A stretch of DNA of 7,368 nt from Thermoleophilaceae bacterium (GCA_013812005.1 JACCUE010000061.1:1-7368), one strand, 5' to 3'; shown: positions 1 to 6,888, counted from the first letter of the stretch. Numbers and translations: made by a program. Notes: generated by a model not told the origin, from the letters alone.

Positions 1-694
1 CGGGCTTGTAGAGCATCGGCAGCGCCGTGGACGCGGCCACGGCCCGCGCGATCGGCACGTCGTCCCACCCCTCGCCGCCGAGCACGATGCGCTCGCAGGT
101 GTCCAGGTCGGTGGCCGTGAGGTAGAGCTCTGAGTCGAGCATGCGGAAGTCGTTGGTGCGGTCGGGGTCGGCCAGCACGGACTCGAGGTACTCCTGGATC
201 GCCGCGCCGTCGTACACGCCCGACGGCAGCCCCTCCGCCAGCTGGACCGCCAGGTCGATCACCGAGAGCTGGCCGAAGTGCGTCACGAGACTACGGGCCA
301 CCCCCATCAGCTTCAGCGGCAGAAGGGCGGCGCTCTGGGCGAACTCGAGGTAGTTGGGCCGCATGAGCGCGCCGCGGCCCACGTCCCTGAAGGGCGTGGG
401 CACCTGCTGGTCGACCACCCGCATCATCTCCTCGGGGGTCACGCCATTGGCCACCATGCTGCTCACGAAGGAGCCCGCGCTGGTTCCCACGTACACGTCG
501 AACTGGTTGACCGTGCGGTTCACAGCCAGCAAGTCGAGCGCCCGGAGGGCGCCGATCTCGTACACGCCGCCCGTGAACCCCCCTCCGCCAAGCACCAGAG
601 CCGTTCGCGAGCTGCGGGGCTTGCGCCGCGTGGGCTTGCCGACCGTCTTGCGGCCCTTGGCAGACGCCTTCTGGAGCTTGACCACTTCACCCAT
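1..694 (-). CDS. Patatin-like phospholipase family protein (3' part beyond window edge)
   Basis: Likely a serine acyl hydrolase acting on lipid acyl esters through a Ser-Asp dyad. The first 231 residues are visible and the frame runs off the left edge. Seen: a basic N-terminal tail rich in Lys/Arg (residues about 6-30), then a beta strand leading into the glycine-rich oxyanion-hole loop LVLGGGGFTGG (33-43), then the nucleophile elbow GTSAGS (70-75) with S72 in G-x-S-x-G. The segment AVAASTALPMLYKP (218-231) matches the conserved region that precedes the catalytic DGG/DGA motif in patatins. That Asp is not in the window, so activity cannot be confirmed. There is no signal peptide, so it is probably cytosolic. 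I chose the ATG at 694 because GGAG lies 5 nt upstream; an in-frame ATG at 715 (7 residues longer) lacks such a site. It is divergent from dacB. The family call is firm; the substrate is unknown. Confidence 0.88.
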   Translation of the reverse strand, partial: MGEVVKLQKASAKGRKTVGKPTRRKPRSSRTALVLGGGGFTGGVYEIGALRALDLLAVNRTVNQFDVYVGTSAGSFVSSMVANGVTPEEMMRVVDQQVPTPFRDVGRGALMRPNYLEFAQSAALLPLKLMGVARSLVTHFGQLSVIDLAVQLAEGLPSGVYDGAAIQEYLESVLADPDRTNDFRMLDSELYLTATDLDTCERIVLGGEGWDDVPIARAVAASTALPMLYKP

Positions 695-735
695 TCGAAC
701 TCCATTATCGGGCATCGCCCCGAGGGAGGAGCGCA

Positions 736-752
736 GCCGGAGGCTCTCCGGC
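736..752. repeat. Perfect 7-bp inverted repeat in the patatin/dacB divergent spacer
   Basis: GCCGGAG (736-742) and CTCCGGC (746-752) are perfectly complementary around a 3-nt centre, GCT. The right arm overlaps the first copy of the direct repeat that starts at 746. It lies between two divergent gene starts, so it could be an operator or an RNA hairpin in a 5' leader. No U-tract follows, and its position upstream of both genes argues against a terminator. Confidence 0.5.
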
Positions 753-791
753 GAGCACCGCACCCCGGGGCGCTCCGGCAAGCACCGCACC
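746..791. repeat. Two direct copies of a 19-bp sequence, 27-bp period
   Basis: Copies at 746-764 and 773-791 both read CTCCGGC(G/A)AGCACCGCACC, with a single mismatch (G753 versus A780). An 8-bp GC-rich spacer separates them. They occupy the intergenic region between the patatin start (694) and the dacB start (822). Paired binding sites for a regulator are possible, as is a copy of a dispersed GC-rich repeat. The function is unknown. Confidence 0.6.
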
Positions 792-821
792 GGGGGTTCC
801 CCTACGGTGTTCTGCTCCTCG

Positions 822-2096
822 ATGATCCAGTCCACCCGCATCCGGGCGGCGACGCTGCTCGGCCTCGCCTGCCTCGCCTGCACGGCGGTGATCGCCCCGT
901 CCGCCGGCGCCGCAAGGCCGTCGGCGAGCGCCGCAGCGCTACCCGGCGATCTGGCCCGCTCCATGCGTTCCGCCGGCGCGGCCTCCGGCGCCTTCGTGCA
1001 GAACGCGACAACGGGCAAGGTGGTCTTTCGCTGGAGGCACGCCCGCCCGCGGATCCTGGCCTCGAACACCAAGCTCTACACCACCTCGACCGCACTGGCA
1101 CGGTTCGGCACCAGGGGACGCCTGCATACCGACGTGAGGGGGGACGGGGAGCTGTCCGACGACGGCGTCTACCGCGGCAACCTCTACCTGGTGGGCGGCG
1201 GTGATCCCACCTTCGGCAGCCGCCGCTTCGCACGCCGGGCCTACCGCAGCTTCGCCAGCGTGGAATCACTTGCCGCCAAGCTCGAGCGGGCCGGGATCGA
1301 GCGGGTGAGCGGTCGCATCTTCGGCGACGAGTCGCGCTTCGACTCCCTGCGCGGGGGCCCCGAGTCCGGGCACGGCACCTCGCCCTACGTAGGCCCGCTC
1401 AGCGCGCTCGGCTACAACCGCGGGTTGGGCGATGAGAGCGGGCGCAGCTTCCAAGCCGACCCACCGGCCTTTGGCGCGGCCCAGCTCGACGCGGCCCTCG
1501 AGCGTCGCGGCATACGGGTCAGAGGTGCGCCCAAGGCGGGCGAGCGGCGAGGCGGCACGGATTTGATCGCGGTCGTGCGGTCGCCGACGATGGCGCGGCT
1601 GGCGCAGCTCACCAACAAACCTTCGGACAACTACTTCGCCGAGATGCTGGTCAAGGACCTGGCGATGCAGACCGACGGGCGCGGCACCACGGAGCGCGGA
1701 GCGGCTCTGGCCGCGGGCTTTGCCCGGCGACTCGGCGCGGCCCCCGCTTCCCTGGCGGACGGCTCCGGCCTGTCGCGCGGCAACCGGGCCTCTCCTGTCC
1801 GGGTTGCCCGCCTTCTGCTCGCCCTGCGCGAGCGCGACGAGTTCTCGGCGTTCTTCGACTCGTTGTCCATCGCCGGCCGTGACGGCACGCTGGGCACCAG
1901 GATGCGCGGCGGCCCCGCCAGGGGCAACTGTCGCGGCAAGACAGGCACGCTGTCAAACGTCTCGGCGGTCTCGGGCTACTGCAGCGCGCGCTCCGGGCAG
2001 GTGTACGTGTTCTCGATCCTGATGAACGGCGTGGACCCCTACGGGGCGCGCAACCTGCAGGACGGCATGCTGCAGGCCATCGCCGGCATGCCCTGA
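822..2096 (+). CDS. dacB: D-alanyl-D-alanine carboxypeptidase/endopeptidase, PBP4 (S13) family
   Basis: Penicillin-binding protein of the low-molecular-mass class C type. It removes the terminal D-Ala from peptidoglycan stem peptides and in many relatives cleaves D-Ala-mDAP cross-links outside the membrane. It has 424 residues. All three active-site motifs are present: SNTK (S81 to K84, nucleophile S81), SDN (268-270) and KTG (373-375). Family markers VGGGDP (124-129) and DGSGLSR (313-319) are also visible. It is a little shorter than E. coli PBP4 (477), consistent with smaller inserted domains between SxxK and SxN. Residues 1-30 form a signal peptide (basic start, hydrophobic core, likely cut after AGA at 28-30). 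Its core includes a perfect 9-bp tandem duplication (863-880) encoding Leu-Ala-Cys twice. The start is uncertain: GTG at 807 is in frame and neither start has a clear ribosome site, but ATG 822 gives the cleaner signal peptide. The frame is open upstream to 354, but that part lies antisense to the patatin gene. Confidence 0.9.
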   Translation: MIQSTRIRAATLLGLACLACTAVIAPSAGAARPSASAAALPGDLARSMRSAGAASGAFVQNATTGKVVFRWRHARPRILASNTKLYTTSTALARFGTRGRLHTDVRGDGELSDDGVYRGNLYLVGGGDPTFGSRRFARRAYRSFASVESLAAKLERAGIERVSGRIFGDESRFDSLRGGPESGHGTSPYVGPLSALGYNRGLGDESGRSFQADPPAFGAAQLDAALERRGIRVRGAPKAGERRGGTDLIAVVRSPTMARLAQLTNKPSDNYFAEMLVKDLAMQTDGRGTTERGAALAAGFARRLGAAPASLADGSGLSRGNRASPVRVARLLLALRERDEFSAFFDSLSIAGRDGTLGTRMRGGPARGNCRGKTGTLSNVSAVSGYCSARSGQVYVFSILMNGVDPYGARNLQDGMLQAIAGMP

Positions 2097-2111
2097 GACT
2101 GTCGCAGTCTC
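2095..2111 (+). terminator. Hairpin at the dacB stop codon
   Basis: GAGACTG (2095-2101) and CAGTCTC (2105-2111) form a perfect 7-bp stem with a TCG loop, beginning inside the dacB TGA stop. No T-run follows, so it would have to act as a U-less hairpin. That is often proposed for high-GC bacteria but is less reliable than a classical terminator. Confidence 0.35.
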
Positions 2112-2162
2112 GTCGCCAAATCGTTGCCGAACGCCTCCTCCCGAGCCGGCGGCCATGTCACA

Positions 2163-2441
2163 ATGGCCTCGATGGACGAGGATCCCCTCGACGAGAGCCG
2201 TCAGTTCATGCGTGAACTGATACTTCGCTTCGAGCGATCTTTTCAGGAGGTGAGTCGCTCGATCGCGAGCAACACCCGCGCTGTCGAGCAGGTCGAGATC
2301 CGGCTGCGTAATTTCAACCGCGAGATGGAAGAGCGTCACCTGGAGCTCCGCGCCGAGTACCAAGCCCAGCGCGGCACCCTGCTGGCGATTCTCGACCGAC
2401 TGGATCGTCTCAACGGCAACGGAGGCACGGCTCCGGCATAG
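2163..2441 (+). CDS. Small predicted coiled-coil protein, function unknown
   Basis: I do not recognise a named family. The product is about 92 residues, highly charged, and has no Cys, membrane span or signal peptide. From about residue 11 to 85 it is rich in Glu, Arg, Leu and Gln with no prolines. Hydrophobic residues are spaced as in long helices (for example FMRELILRFERSF, and LLAILDRLDRL near the end), suggesting a helical or coiled-coil protein that self-associates or binds a partner. The last residues (NGNGGTAPA) look disordered. Possible starts are TTG 2124, ATG 2163 and ATG 2172. I chose 2163 because GGCGG lies 10 nt upstream, but the helical part begins after residue 4 either way. 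It lies 66 nt after dacB on the same strand and ends 28 nt before the ligA stop on the other strand. Codon use matches its neighbours, which supports a real gene. Confidence 0.65.
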   Translation: MASMDEDPLDESRQFMRELILRFERSFQEVSRSIASNTRAVEQVEIRLRNFNREMEERHLELRAEYQAQRGTLLAILDRLDRLNGNGGTAPA

Positions 2442-2449
2442 CCGCCAGT

Positions 2450-2462
2450 CCGCCGACGGCGG
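2450..2462. terminator. GC-rich palindrome between convergent genes
   Basis: CCGCCG (2450-2455) and CGGCGG (2457-2462) are perfect complements around A2456. An alternative wider pairing joins GCCGCC (2441-2446) to GGCGGC (2458-2463). It fills the 28-nt gap between the stop of the coiled-coil gene (2441) and the stop of ligA (2470), where a bidirectional terminator is expected. There is no convincing T-run on either strand. Confidence 0.45.
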
Positions 2463-2469
2463 CACCCCT

Positions 2470-4497
2470 TCAGCTCTCCAGCATCGACAGCAGACCGTCC
2501 TCGTCGAGAACCTCGATGCCCAGCTTCTCCGCTTTCGCAAGCTTGGTTCCCGGGTCCGCCCCCGCCACCACGTAGTCGGTCTTCTTCGAGACCGAGCTAG
2601 TGACCTTGCCACCGGCGGCCTCGATGCCCTCCGTGGCCTCCTCGCGGGTGAGGTTGGGCAGGGTGCCGGTGAGCACGAAGGTCCTGTCCTTGAGCGGGCC
2701 CTCCTCCTCGTCCGGCGCCGGGCCCTCCTCCTCCATCCGAAGCCCATGACCGCGCAGGCGCTCGACCAGCCCGCGGGTGCTTTCCTGGGCGAGGGTCTCG
2801 GCGATGGTCTGCGCGAGTATCGGCCCGATCCCGGGCGTCTTCTCGATCTCCTCGGGCGTGGCCGCCAGCAGGGCGTCGATGCTGCGCAACTGCCCGGTCA
2901 GCCCCCGAGCGTTCACGAAACCGATGCCGGGGATCCCGAGGCCGTACAGCACGCGGAAGAACGGCTGCTGCTTCGAACGATCGATCGCCGCGAGCAGGTT
3001 GCGCGCCGACACCTCTCCGAAGCCCTCGCGCCCGGTGAGCCGCTGCTCATCGAGCTCGTAGATATCGGCCACGCCGGCGATCAGGCCGTCGGCCAGGAAG
3101 CCGGCCGCCTGCTTCTCCCCCAGGCCCTCGATGTCCATCGCCCCGCGACTCACGAAATGCTTCACCAACTGGAACAGCTGGCCCGGGCAGGACGCCCGGT
3201 TGGGACAGATCGTCCACACGCCGTCCTCGGGCTTGATCGTCGGCGTGGCGCACGCGGGACACTCTTCGGGCGGCTGTGGCACCGGGCCGCGGCTCTTCGA
3301 GCGCTGAGCCTTGGGGCTCGGGGACACCACGCGCGGGATCACGTCGCCCGCCCGGGTCACGATCACCTCGTCGCCCTCGCGCACGTCCTTGCGCTTGAGG
3401 TCCTCCTCGTTGTGCAGCGTCGCAAGCCTCACCGTCACGCCGGACACCTGGACGGGCTCGAGCTCCGCGAAGGGCACCATGTGCCCAGTCCGGCCCACGT
3501 TCCAAGAGACCCGCCTGAGCTTGGTGGTGGCGGTCATGGGAGGGAACTTCCAGGCGATCGCACCACGGGGCTCGCGGCCCACCACGCCGAGCCGGCGCTG
3601 TAGATCAAGGTCGTCGACCTTGACCACCACCCCGTCTATCTCGAAGTCCAGACCCTCCCTGCGCTGCTCCCAGGAGCGGCATGCAGCCACGACGGTGTCG
3701 AGGTCGTCATGGCGCTCGACGTCGGGGCTGACCTTGAAGCCATGGTCGCGCAGCCAATCGAGTGACTCGAGGTGGCTCTCGAACCCCAACCCCTCGAGCG
3801 CCCCGATCGAGTAGCACCAGACCGATAGAGGGCGCGCGGCGGCCAGCTCGGGGTCCAGCTGGCGGATCGAGCCGGCGGCCGAGTTGCGCGGGTTGGCGAA
3901 GGTGGGCTCGCCCGCCGCGGCGCGTTCGGTGTTGAGCCGGGCGAAGGCAGAGCGCGGCAGGTAGGCCTCGCCGCGCACCTCCAGCAACGGGGGCGCGTCC
4001 TGCACCCGCAACGGCACAGCCTTGATCGTGCGCAGGTTCTGGGTCACGTCCTCACCGACCTCGCCATCGCCGCGGGTGGCGCCGCGAACGAGCACGCCAT
4101 CCCGGTAGAGCAACGAGACCGCCAGACCGTCCACCTTCGGCTCGGTCACGAAGGAGATCTCGGCGCCCTCGACTCCCTGTTTGTCGAGGAAGCGCTCGCT
4201 GCGCACGAGCCACGCACGCAGCTCAGCCTCATCGCGGGCATTGGCCAGCGACAGCATGGGCTGCAGGTGGCGCACCGGCTCGAAGCGCTCGAGGGGGCGC
4301 CCGCCCACGCGCTGGGTGGGCGAATCGGGCGTGCTGAGCTCGGGGTTTGCCTCCTCGAGGTCGCGCAGCTCAACGAGCAGCGCGTCATAGTCGGCGTCCG
4401 AGACCTCCGGCTCGTCGAGGACGTAATAGCGGTGATTGTGGTGCTCCAGCAGGCGGCGTAGCTCTGCCGCCCGGGCCTGTGGGGCCTGCTCGGTCAC
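2470..4497 (-). CDS. ligA: NAD+-dependent DNA ligase LigA
   Basis: Seals nicks with 3'-OH and 5'-phosphate ends in replication and repair, using NAD+ and releasing NMN and AMP. At 675 residues it is full length for the family. Domains in order: Ia (about 1-70, with HNHRYYVLDEPEVSDADYD at 20-38, which binds the NMN half); nucleotidyltransferase (about 71-320) with the adenylated lysine K121 in KVDG, then EVRGEAYLP (173-181), FEIDGVVVK (285-293) and WKFP (316-319); OB fold (about 321-405); four-Cys zinc finger (C413, C416, C431, C437); helix-hairpin-helix region (about 445-580); and a C-terminal BRCT domain (about 602-675). An acidic linker before BRCT contains EEEGP twice (589-593, 597-601), from a 15-bp DNA direct repeat. 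The start is GTG, and its GTGA overlaps the surE stop by 4 nt, so translation is probably coupled. It is last in the four-gene minus-strand cluster. No key residue is missing. Confidence 0.98.
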   Translation of the reverse strand: MTEQAPQARAAELRRLLEHHNHRYYVLDEPEVSDADYDALLVELRDLEEANPELSTPDSPTQRVGGRPLERFEPVRHLQPMLSLANARDEAELRAWLVRSERFLDKQGVEGAEISFVTEPKVDGLAVSLLYRDGVLVRGATRGDGEVGEDVTQNLRTIKAVPLRVQDAPPLLEVRGEAYLPRSAFARLNTERAAAGEPTFANPRNSAAGSIRQLDPELAAARPLSVWCYSIGALEGLGFESHLESLDWLRDHGFKVSPDVERHDDLDTVVAACRSWEQRREGLDFEIDGVVVKVDDLDLQRRLGVVGREPRGAIAWKFPPMTATTKLRRVSWNVGRTGHMVPFAELEPVQVSGVTVRLATLHNEEDLKRKDVREGDEVIVTRAGDVIPRVVSPSPKAQRSKSRGPVPQPPEECPACATPTIKPEDGVWTICPNRASCPGQLFQLVKHFVSRGAMDIEGLGEKQAAGFLADGLIAGVADIYELDEQRLTGREGFGEVSARNLLAAIDRSKQQPFFRVLYGLGIPGIGFVNARGLTGQLRSIDALLAATPEEIEKTPGIGPILAQTIAETLAQESTRGLVERLRGHGLRMEEEGPAPDEEEGPLKDRTFVLTGTLPNLTREEATEGIEAAGGKVTSSVSKKTDYVVAGADPGTKLAKAEKLGIEVLDEDGLLSMLES

Positions 4498-5312
4498 ACC
4501 TCGCTGGCGGCCGGGCGCAGCAGTCGGTCGAGCTCGAAGCCCGACAGCTCCTGGACCCCCGCCTCGTCGGTGAGGTCGAAATGCAGCGGTGTGACCGCGA
4601 TCAGTCCGTCCGCTATCGCCGCGAAGTCGGTTCCCGGCTCGTCGTGGTAGCCGGGGTCGTCGCCGTAGATGCGATAGCGCTTGCGCCCGCCCGCCTCCTC
4701 GGCGAGCTCGAGGCGGTCACGGTAGATCCGCTTGCCGAGCTTGCAGGAGCGCACACCGTGAATGTCCCCCGCCGGGCAGTTGACGTTGAGCAACGTGCCC
4801 TGGGGCATCGGCACGTGTTCGGCCTCCTCTACCAGCCGGGCCACGAACCGCGCCCCCTCCTCGAAGTCCTCAGCCGACCAGCCCTTGCCCTCCCGGAAAT
4901 CGACGCGGCCACGGTCGGCCTGCTGGGAGACCGCGATCGCGGGAATCCCAAGGACCACGCCCTCCAGGGCGGCGGCCACCGTGCCCGAGTAGGTGATGTC
5001 GTCACCAAGATTGAAGCCGTGGTTGATGCCGGAGACGATCAGCTCGGGCTCGAACTCGATCAGACCGAGCGCGGCGAAGCGCACGCAGTCGACCGGCGTG
5101 CCGTCGGTGGCGTAGACCGTGGTGCCGTCGTCAAGCTCCATCTCCTCGACCCAGAGCGGGGTGCGCGTGGTGATGCTGCGCGCCGTGGCGCTGCGATTCG
5201 AGTCCGGAGCTATCACGGCCAGCTCGACATCACCTACCTCCAGCAAGGCGCGGCGCATCGCGTGAAGGCCGATCGCCTGGATGCCGTCGTCGTTGGTGAG
5301 GAGGATCTTCAT
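4494..5312 (-). CDS. surE: 5'/3'-nucleotidase SurE
   Basis: Metal-dependent cytosolic phosphatase that dephosphorylates nucleoside 5'- and 3'-monophosphates; E. coli SurE also acts on short polyphosphate. It has 272 residues, usual for the family. The N-terminus MKILLTNDDG carries the metal ligands D8 and D9. APDSNRSA (36-43) supplies the metal-site Ser (S41), and SGINHG (94-99) the Asn ligand (N97). YSGTVAAALEG (108-118) and TPLHFDLT (241-248) are further family motifs. I chose ATG 5312 because the invariant NDDG lies just after it; the frame stays open further upstream into truA antisense-like sequence, which I exclude. No Shine-Dalgarno site is seen at this start. The truA stop lies 44 nt upstream, and that gap holds an inverted repeat. 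Its TGA overlaps the ligA GTG. Identity is firm; the physiological substrate here is not known. Confidence 0.97.
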   Translation of the reverse strand: MKILLTNDDGIQAIGLHAMRRALLEVGDVELAVIAPDSNRSATARSITTRTPLWVEEMELDDGTTVYATDGTPVDCVRFAALGLIEFEPELIVSGINHGFNLGDDITYSGTVAAALEGVVLGIPAIAVSQQADRGRVDFREGKGWSAEDFEEGARFVARLVEEAEHVPMPQGTLLNVNCPAGDIHGVRSCKLGKRIYRDRLELAEEAGGRKRYRIYGDDPGYHDEPGTDFAAIADGLIAVTPLHFDLTDEAGVQELSGFELDRLLRPAASEV

Positions 5313-5327
5313 CGGAGCACGAGGATA

Positions 5328-5353
5328 GTCACGCGCAGAGGGCCACGCGTGAC
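5328..5353. repeat. 8-bp perfect inverted repeat in the truA-surE spacer
   Basis: GTCACGCG (5328-5335) and CGCGTGAC (5346-5353) are exact complements separated by 10 nt. The repeat begins 3 nt beyond the truA stop and ends 15 nt before the surE ATG, filling most of a 44-nt gap. It could be an attenuating or processing hairpin between the genes, or an operator with two half-sites. A TATCCT that resembles a -10 box lies next to it on the minus strand (5327-5322), with TTGTCA at 5355-5350, but the 22-nt spacing is too long for a standard promoter. Confidence 0.5.
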
Positions 5354-5356
5354 AAA

Positions 5357-6076
5357 TCAGTACCGGACGCCCTCCAGATAGAGCCCGTGCGCCGGCGCGG
5401 CGTCTCCGGCCTCGGAGCGGGCTCTGCCCTCCAGAAGATCGGCAAACCCATCGACGTTCATTCGCCCGATGCCGGTTCGCAGCATCGTGCCGACCAGGGT
5501 CCGGACCATCCGGCGCAGGAACGCGTCGGCCTCTATCCAGAAGGCCAGCACGCCGTCGCCCTCGTCGCGCCATTGCGCGCCGAGCACCTTGCGGTCGAAA
5601 TGCCTGTGGGTCGTCTTGGTGAGCGTAAAGGCGGTGAAGTCATGCGTGCCGGTCAGCAACTCGGCGCACGCGTCCAGCGCCCGGCGGTCGACCTCATAGC
5701 GCCAGTGGTAGGAGCGGTCGCGCTCGAACACGTGGGCAACGCGGCCGGTCAGCACCCGGTAGCGGTAGGTGCGTGAGACCGCGTCGTGGCGCGCGTCAAA
5801 GCCCTCCGGCGCCGCCCCGCTGGACAGTACGCGCACGTCGGGCGCAAGGATGCCGTTCAACGAGTGGGCATCGACCGGCTCTCCGTCGTGGCTCGCCACC
5901 TGACCGCGGGCGTGAACGCCGGCGTCGGTCCGGCCCGCCACCGTCAGCTGGGCCTCCGACCTGCGCAGCCGTGCGAGCGACTGCTCCAGCTCGCCCTGCA
6001 CCGTGCGCCTACCGGGCTGGCGGGCCCACCCGGCAAAGCCCGTGCCGTCGTACTCGATCAGCAGCCGCGCGGCCAG
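5357..6076 (-). CDS. truA: tRNA pseudouridine(38-40) synthase TruA, non-standard start
   Basis: Converts U38, U39 and U40 in the tRNA anticodon arm to pseudouridine; works as a cytosolic dimer. Numbering from a CTG at 6076 gives 239 residues, close to the family norm. Motifs: LLIEYDGTGFAGWARQP (5-21), typical of the TruA N-terminus; GRTDAGVHARGQV (48-60) with catalytic D51; SRTYRYRV (101-108), whose Tyr packs on the target base; FLRRMVR (186-192); and the C-terminal APAHGLYL (227-234). The start is a problem. Between the preceding stop region and LLIEYDG there is no ATG, GTG or TTG in frame, and the nearest codons are CTG (6076) and GTA (6082). The frame stays open to 6364, but that part overlaps the methyltransferase and does not look like protein. 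GTA would overlap the methyltransferase TAG as GTAG. Third of four genes counting back from ligA. Function is secure, the start is not. Confidence 0.93.
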   Translation of the reverse strand: MAARLLIEYDGTGFAGWARQPGRRTVQGELEQSLARLRRSEAQLTVAGRTDAGVHARGQVASHDGEPVDAHSLNGILAPDVRVLSSGAAPEGFDARHDAVSRTYRYRVLTGRVAHVFERDRSYHWRYEVDRRALDACAELLTGTHDFTAFTLTKTTHRHFDRKVLGAQWRDEGDGVLAFWIEADAFLRRMVRTLVGTMLRTGIGRMNVDGFADLLEGRARSEAGDAAPAHGLYLEGVRY

Positions 6077-6078
6077 GG

Positions 6079-6882
6079 CTACCCGCGCCGGCGCGCGACG
6101 ATCAGCAGGTAGTGAGCATCCACCTCGAACGGTCCGTCCCCGCCCGCCCAGCCGCGGGCCATCTCCACCAGCTTCTCGTACATCTCCGCGTAGCGGTCGG
6201 GCGCCATGTTGGCCTTGGCCGCGGCCTGCATCGGGGCGTGGCGCTCCATGCCGGCCACGAACTCCTCCGGGGAGTCGGCCGACCACGGAAGGGTGGCCCG
6301 TTCGAGCTCGATCGAGTTGGCCAGGCCGTCGAAGCGCTCGCGCACCACCTGCTCCTGTGACCACTCCTCGAGACGGGGCAGGCCATCGGGAGCCGGAGGG
6401 CCGTAGTTGCGGGTGAGCTGAAACATGTCATACGTCGGCCCTTCCGAGCACCAGGCGGTCATGCCCACCGTGTTGCCCGGGCGCACCACCCGGAACATCT
6501 CCTCGGCCGCCTGTCGCGGCCGAGGCGCGATCATGGCGCCGAACACCGAGCCCACACAGTCGAAGCGCCCGTCCTCGAAGGGCAGATCCTCCGCGTCCGC
6601 CTCCAACCACTCGATGCCGTAGCCCTCGGCCGCGGTGCGGGCGCGGCCCTTCTCGACCATGCCGGGGGCGATGTCGGAGGCGACGACGGTGGCGCCCTCG
6701 TCGGCACATGCAACGGCGAAGTTGCCGTCGCCGGCGGCTACGTCGAGCACCTCCTGCCCGGCCGACACCGCACAGGCGTCGGCGAGCCTCTGGGCGGCCG
6801 GGCGCAGCATCTCCGACAGCCCGGTGTACTCGCCCATGCTCCATCCCGCGCGCGCCTGCTCCTTGATCTTGGCGATGTCCAC
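6079..6882 (-). CDS. Class I SAM-dependent methyltransferase, substrate unknown
   Basis: Transfers a methyl group from S-adenosylmethionine; the acceptor cannot be told from sequence. It has 267 residues. The Rossmann fold shows motif I VLDVAAGDGNFA (45-56), the acidic residue after strand 2 that binds the ribose (D70 in VVASDIAPGM), motif II EADAEDLPFEDGRFDCV (94-110), and VVRPGNTVGMTAW (132-144), the strand after the usual LKPGG-type turn. This layout fits the Methyltransf_11/25 group, which includes UbiE-like and small-molecule enzymes. The C-terminal 110 residues are helical and probably form the acceptor lid. There is no signal or membrane segment. The start is GTG at 6882, directly preceding the DIAKIKEQ helix. 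No Shine-Dalgarno site is visible, but a -10-like TAGGCT sits 7 nt upstream, so the mRNA may be leaderless. It is first in the cluster with truA, surE and ligA, ending at the TruA start. Confidence 0.9.
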   Translation of the reverse strand: MDIAKIKEQARAGWSMGEYTGLSEMLRPAAQRLADACAVSAGQEVLDVAAGDGNFAVACADEGATVVASDIAPGMVEKGRARTAAEGYGIEWLEADAEDLPFEDGRFDCVGSVFGAMIAPRPRQAAEEMFRVVRPGNTVGMTAWCSEGPTYDMFQLTRNYGPPAPDGLPRLEEWSQEQVVRERFDGLANSIELERATLPWSADSPEEFVAGMERHAPMQAAAKANMAPDRYAEMYEKLVEMARGWAGGDGPFEVDAHYLLIVARRRG

Positions 6883-6888
6883 GGCGCC

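Noticed and set aside
354..821. Open plus-strand extension of the dacB frame (156 extra codons)
   Set aside because: It is antisense to the patatin gene, which has clear motifs, and the translated segment has no family features. A signal peptide begins properly at 822.
863..881. Cys residues in the dacB signal peptide as a lipoprotein lipobox
   Set aside because: The residues before C17 (G-L-A) and C20 (C-L-A) do not fit the usual L-x-x-C lipobox. An ordinary signal peptidase site after AGA is more likely.
278..1204. 308-codon plus-strand frame rich in His, Arg and Pro
   Set aside because: It overlaps the patatin gene and dacB in other frames. Its composition is typical of shadow frames in GC-rich DNA and it has no recognisable domain.
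2746..3603. 285-codon plus-strand frame opposite ligA
   Set aside because: It is antisense to intact LigA domains and has a low-complexity His/Arg/Leu/Gly composition caused by GC-rich third positions.
4347..5381. 344-codon plus-strand frame opposite surE and the ligA 5' end
   Set aside because: It is a mirror of the coding strand with no motifs; both opposing genes are clearly real.
5313..5573. Upstream extension of the surE frame (87 codons)
   Set aside because: It overlaps the 3' end of truA in another frame. SurE proteins start at M-x-I-L-L-T-N-D-D-G, here at 5312.
6077..6364. Upstream extension of the truA frame
   Set aside because: It lies inside the methyltransferase gene in another frame and is Arg/Gly-rich without structure. 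TruA proteins do not carry such an extension.
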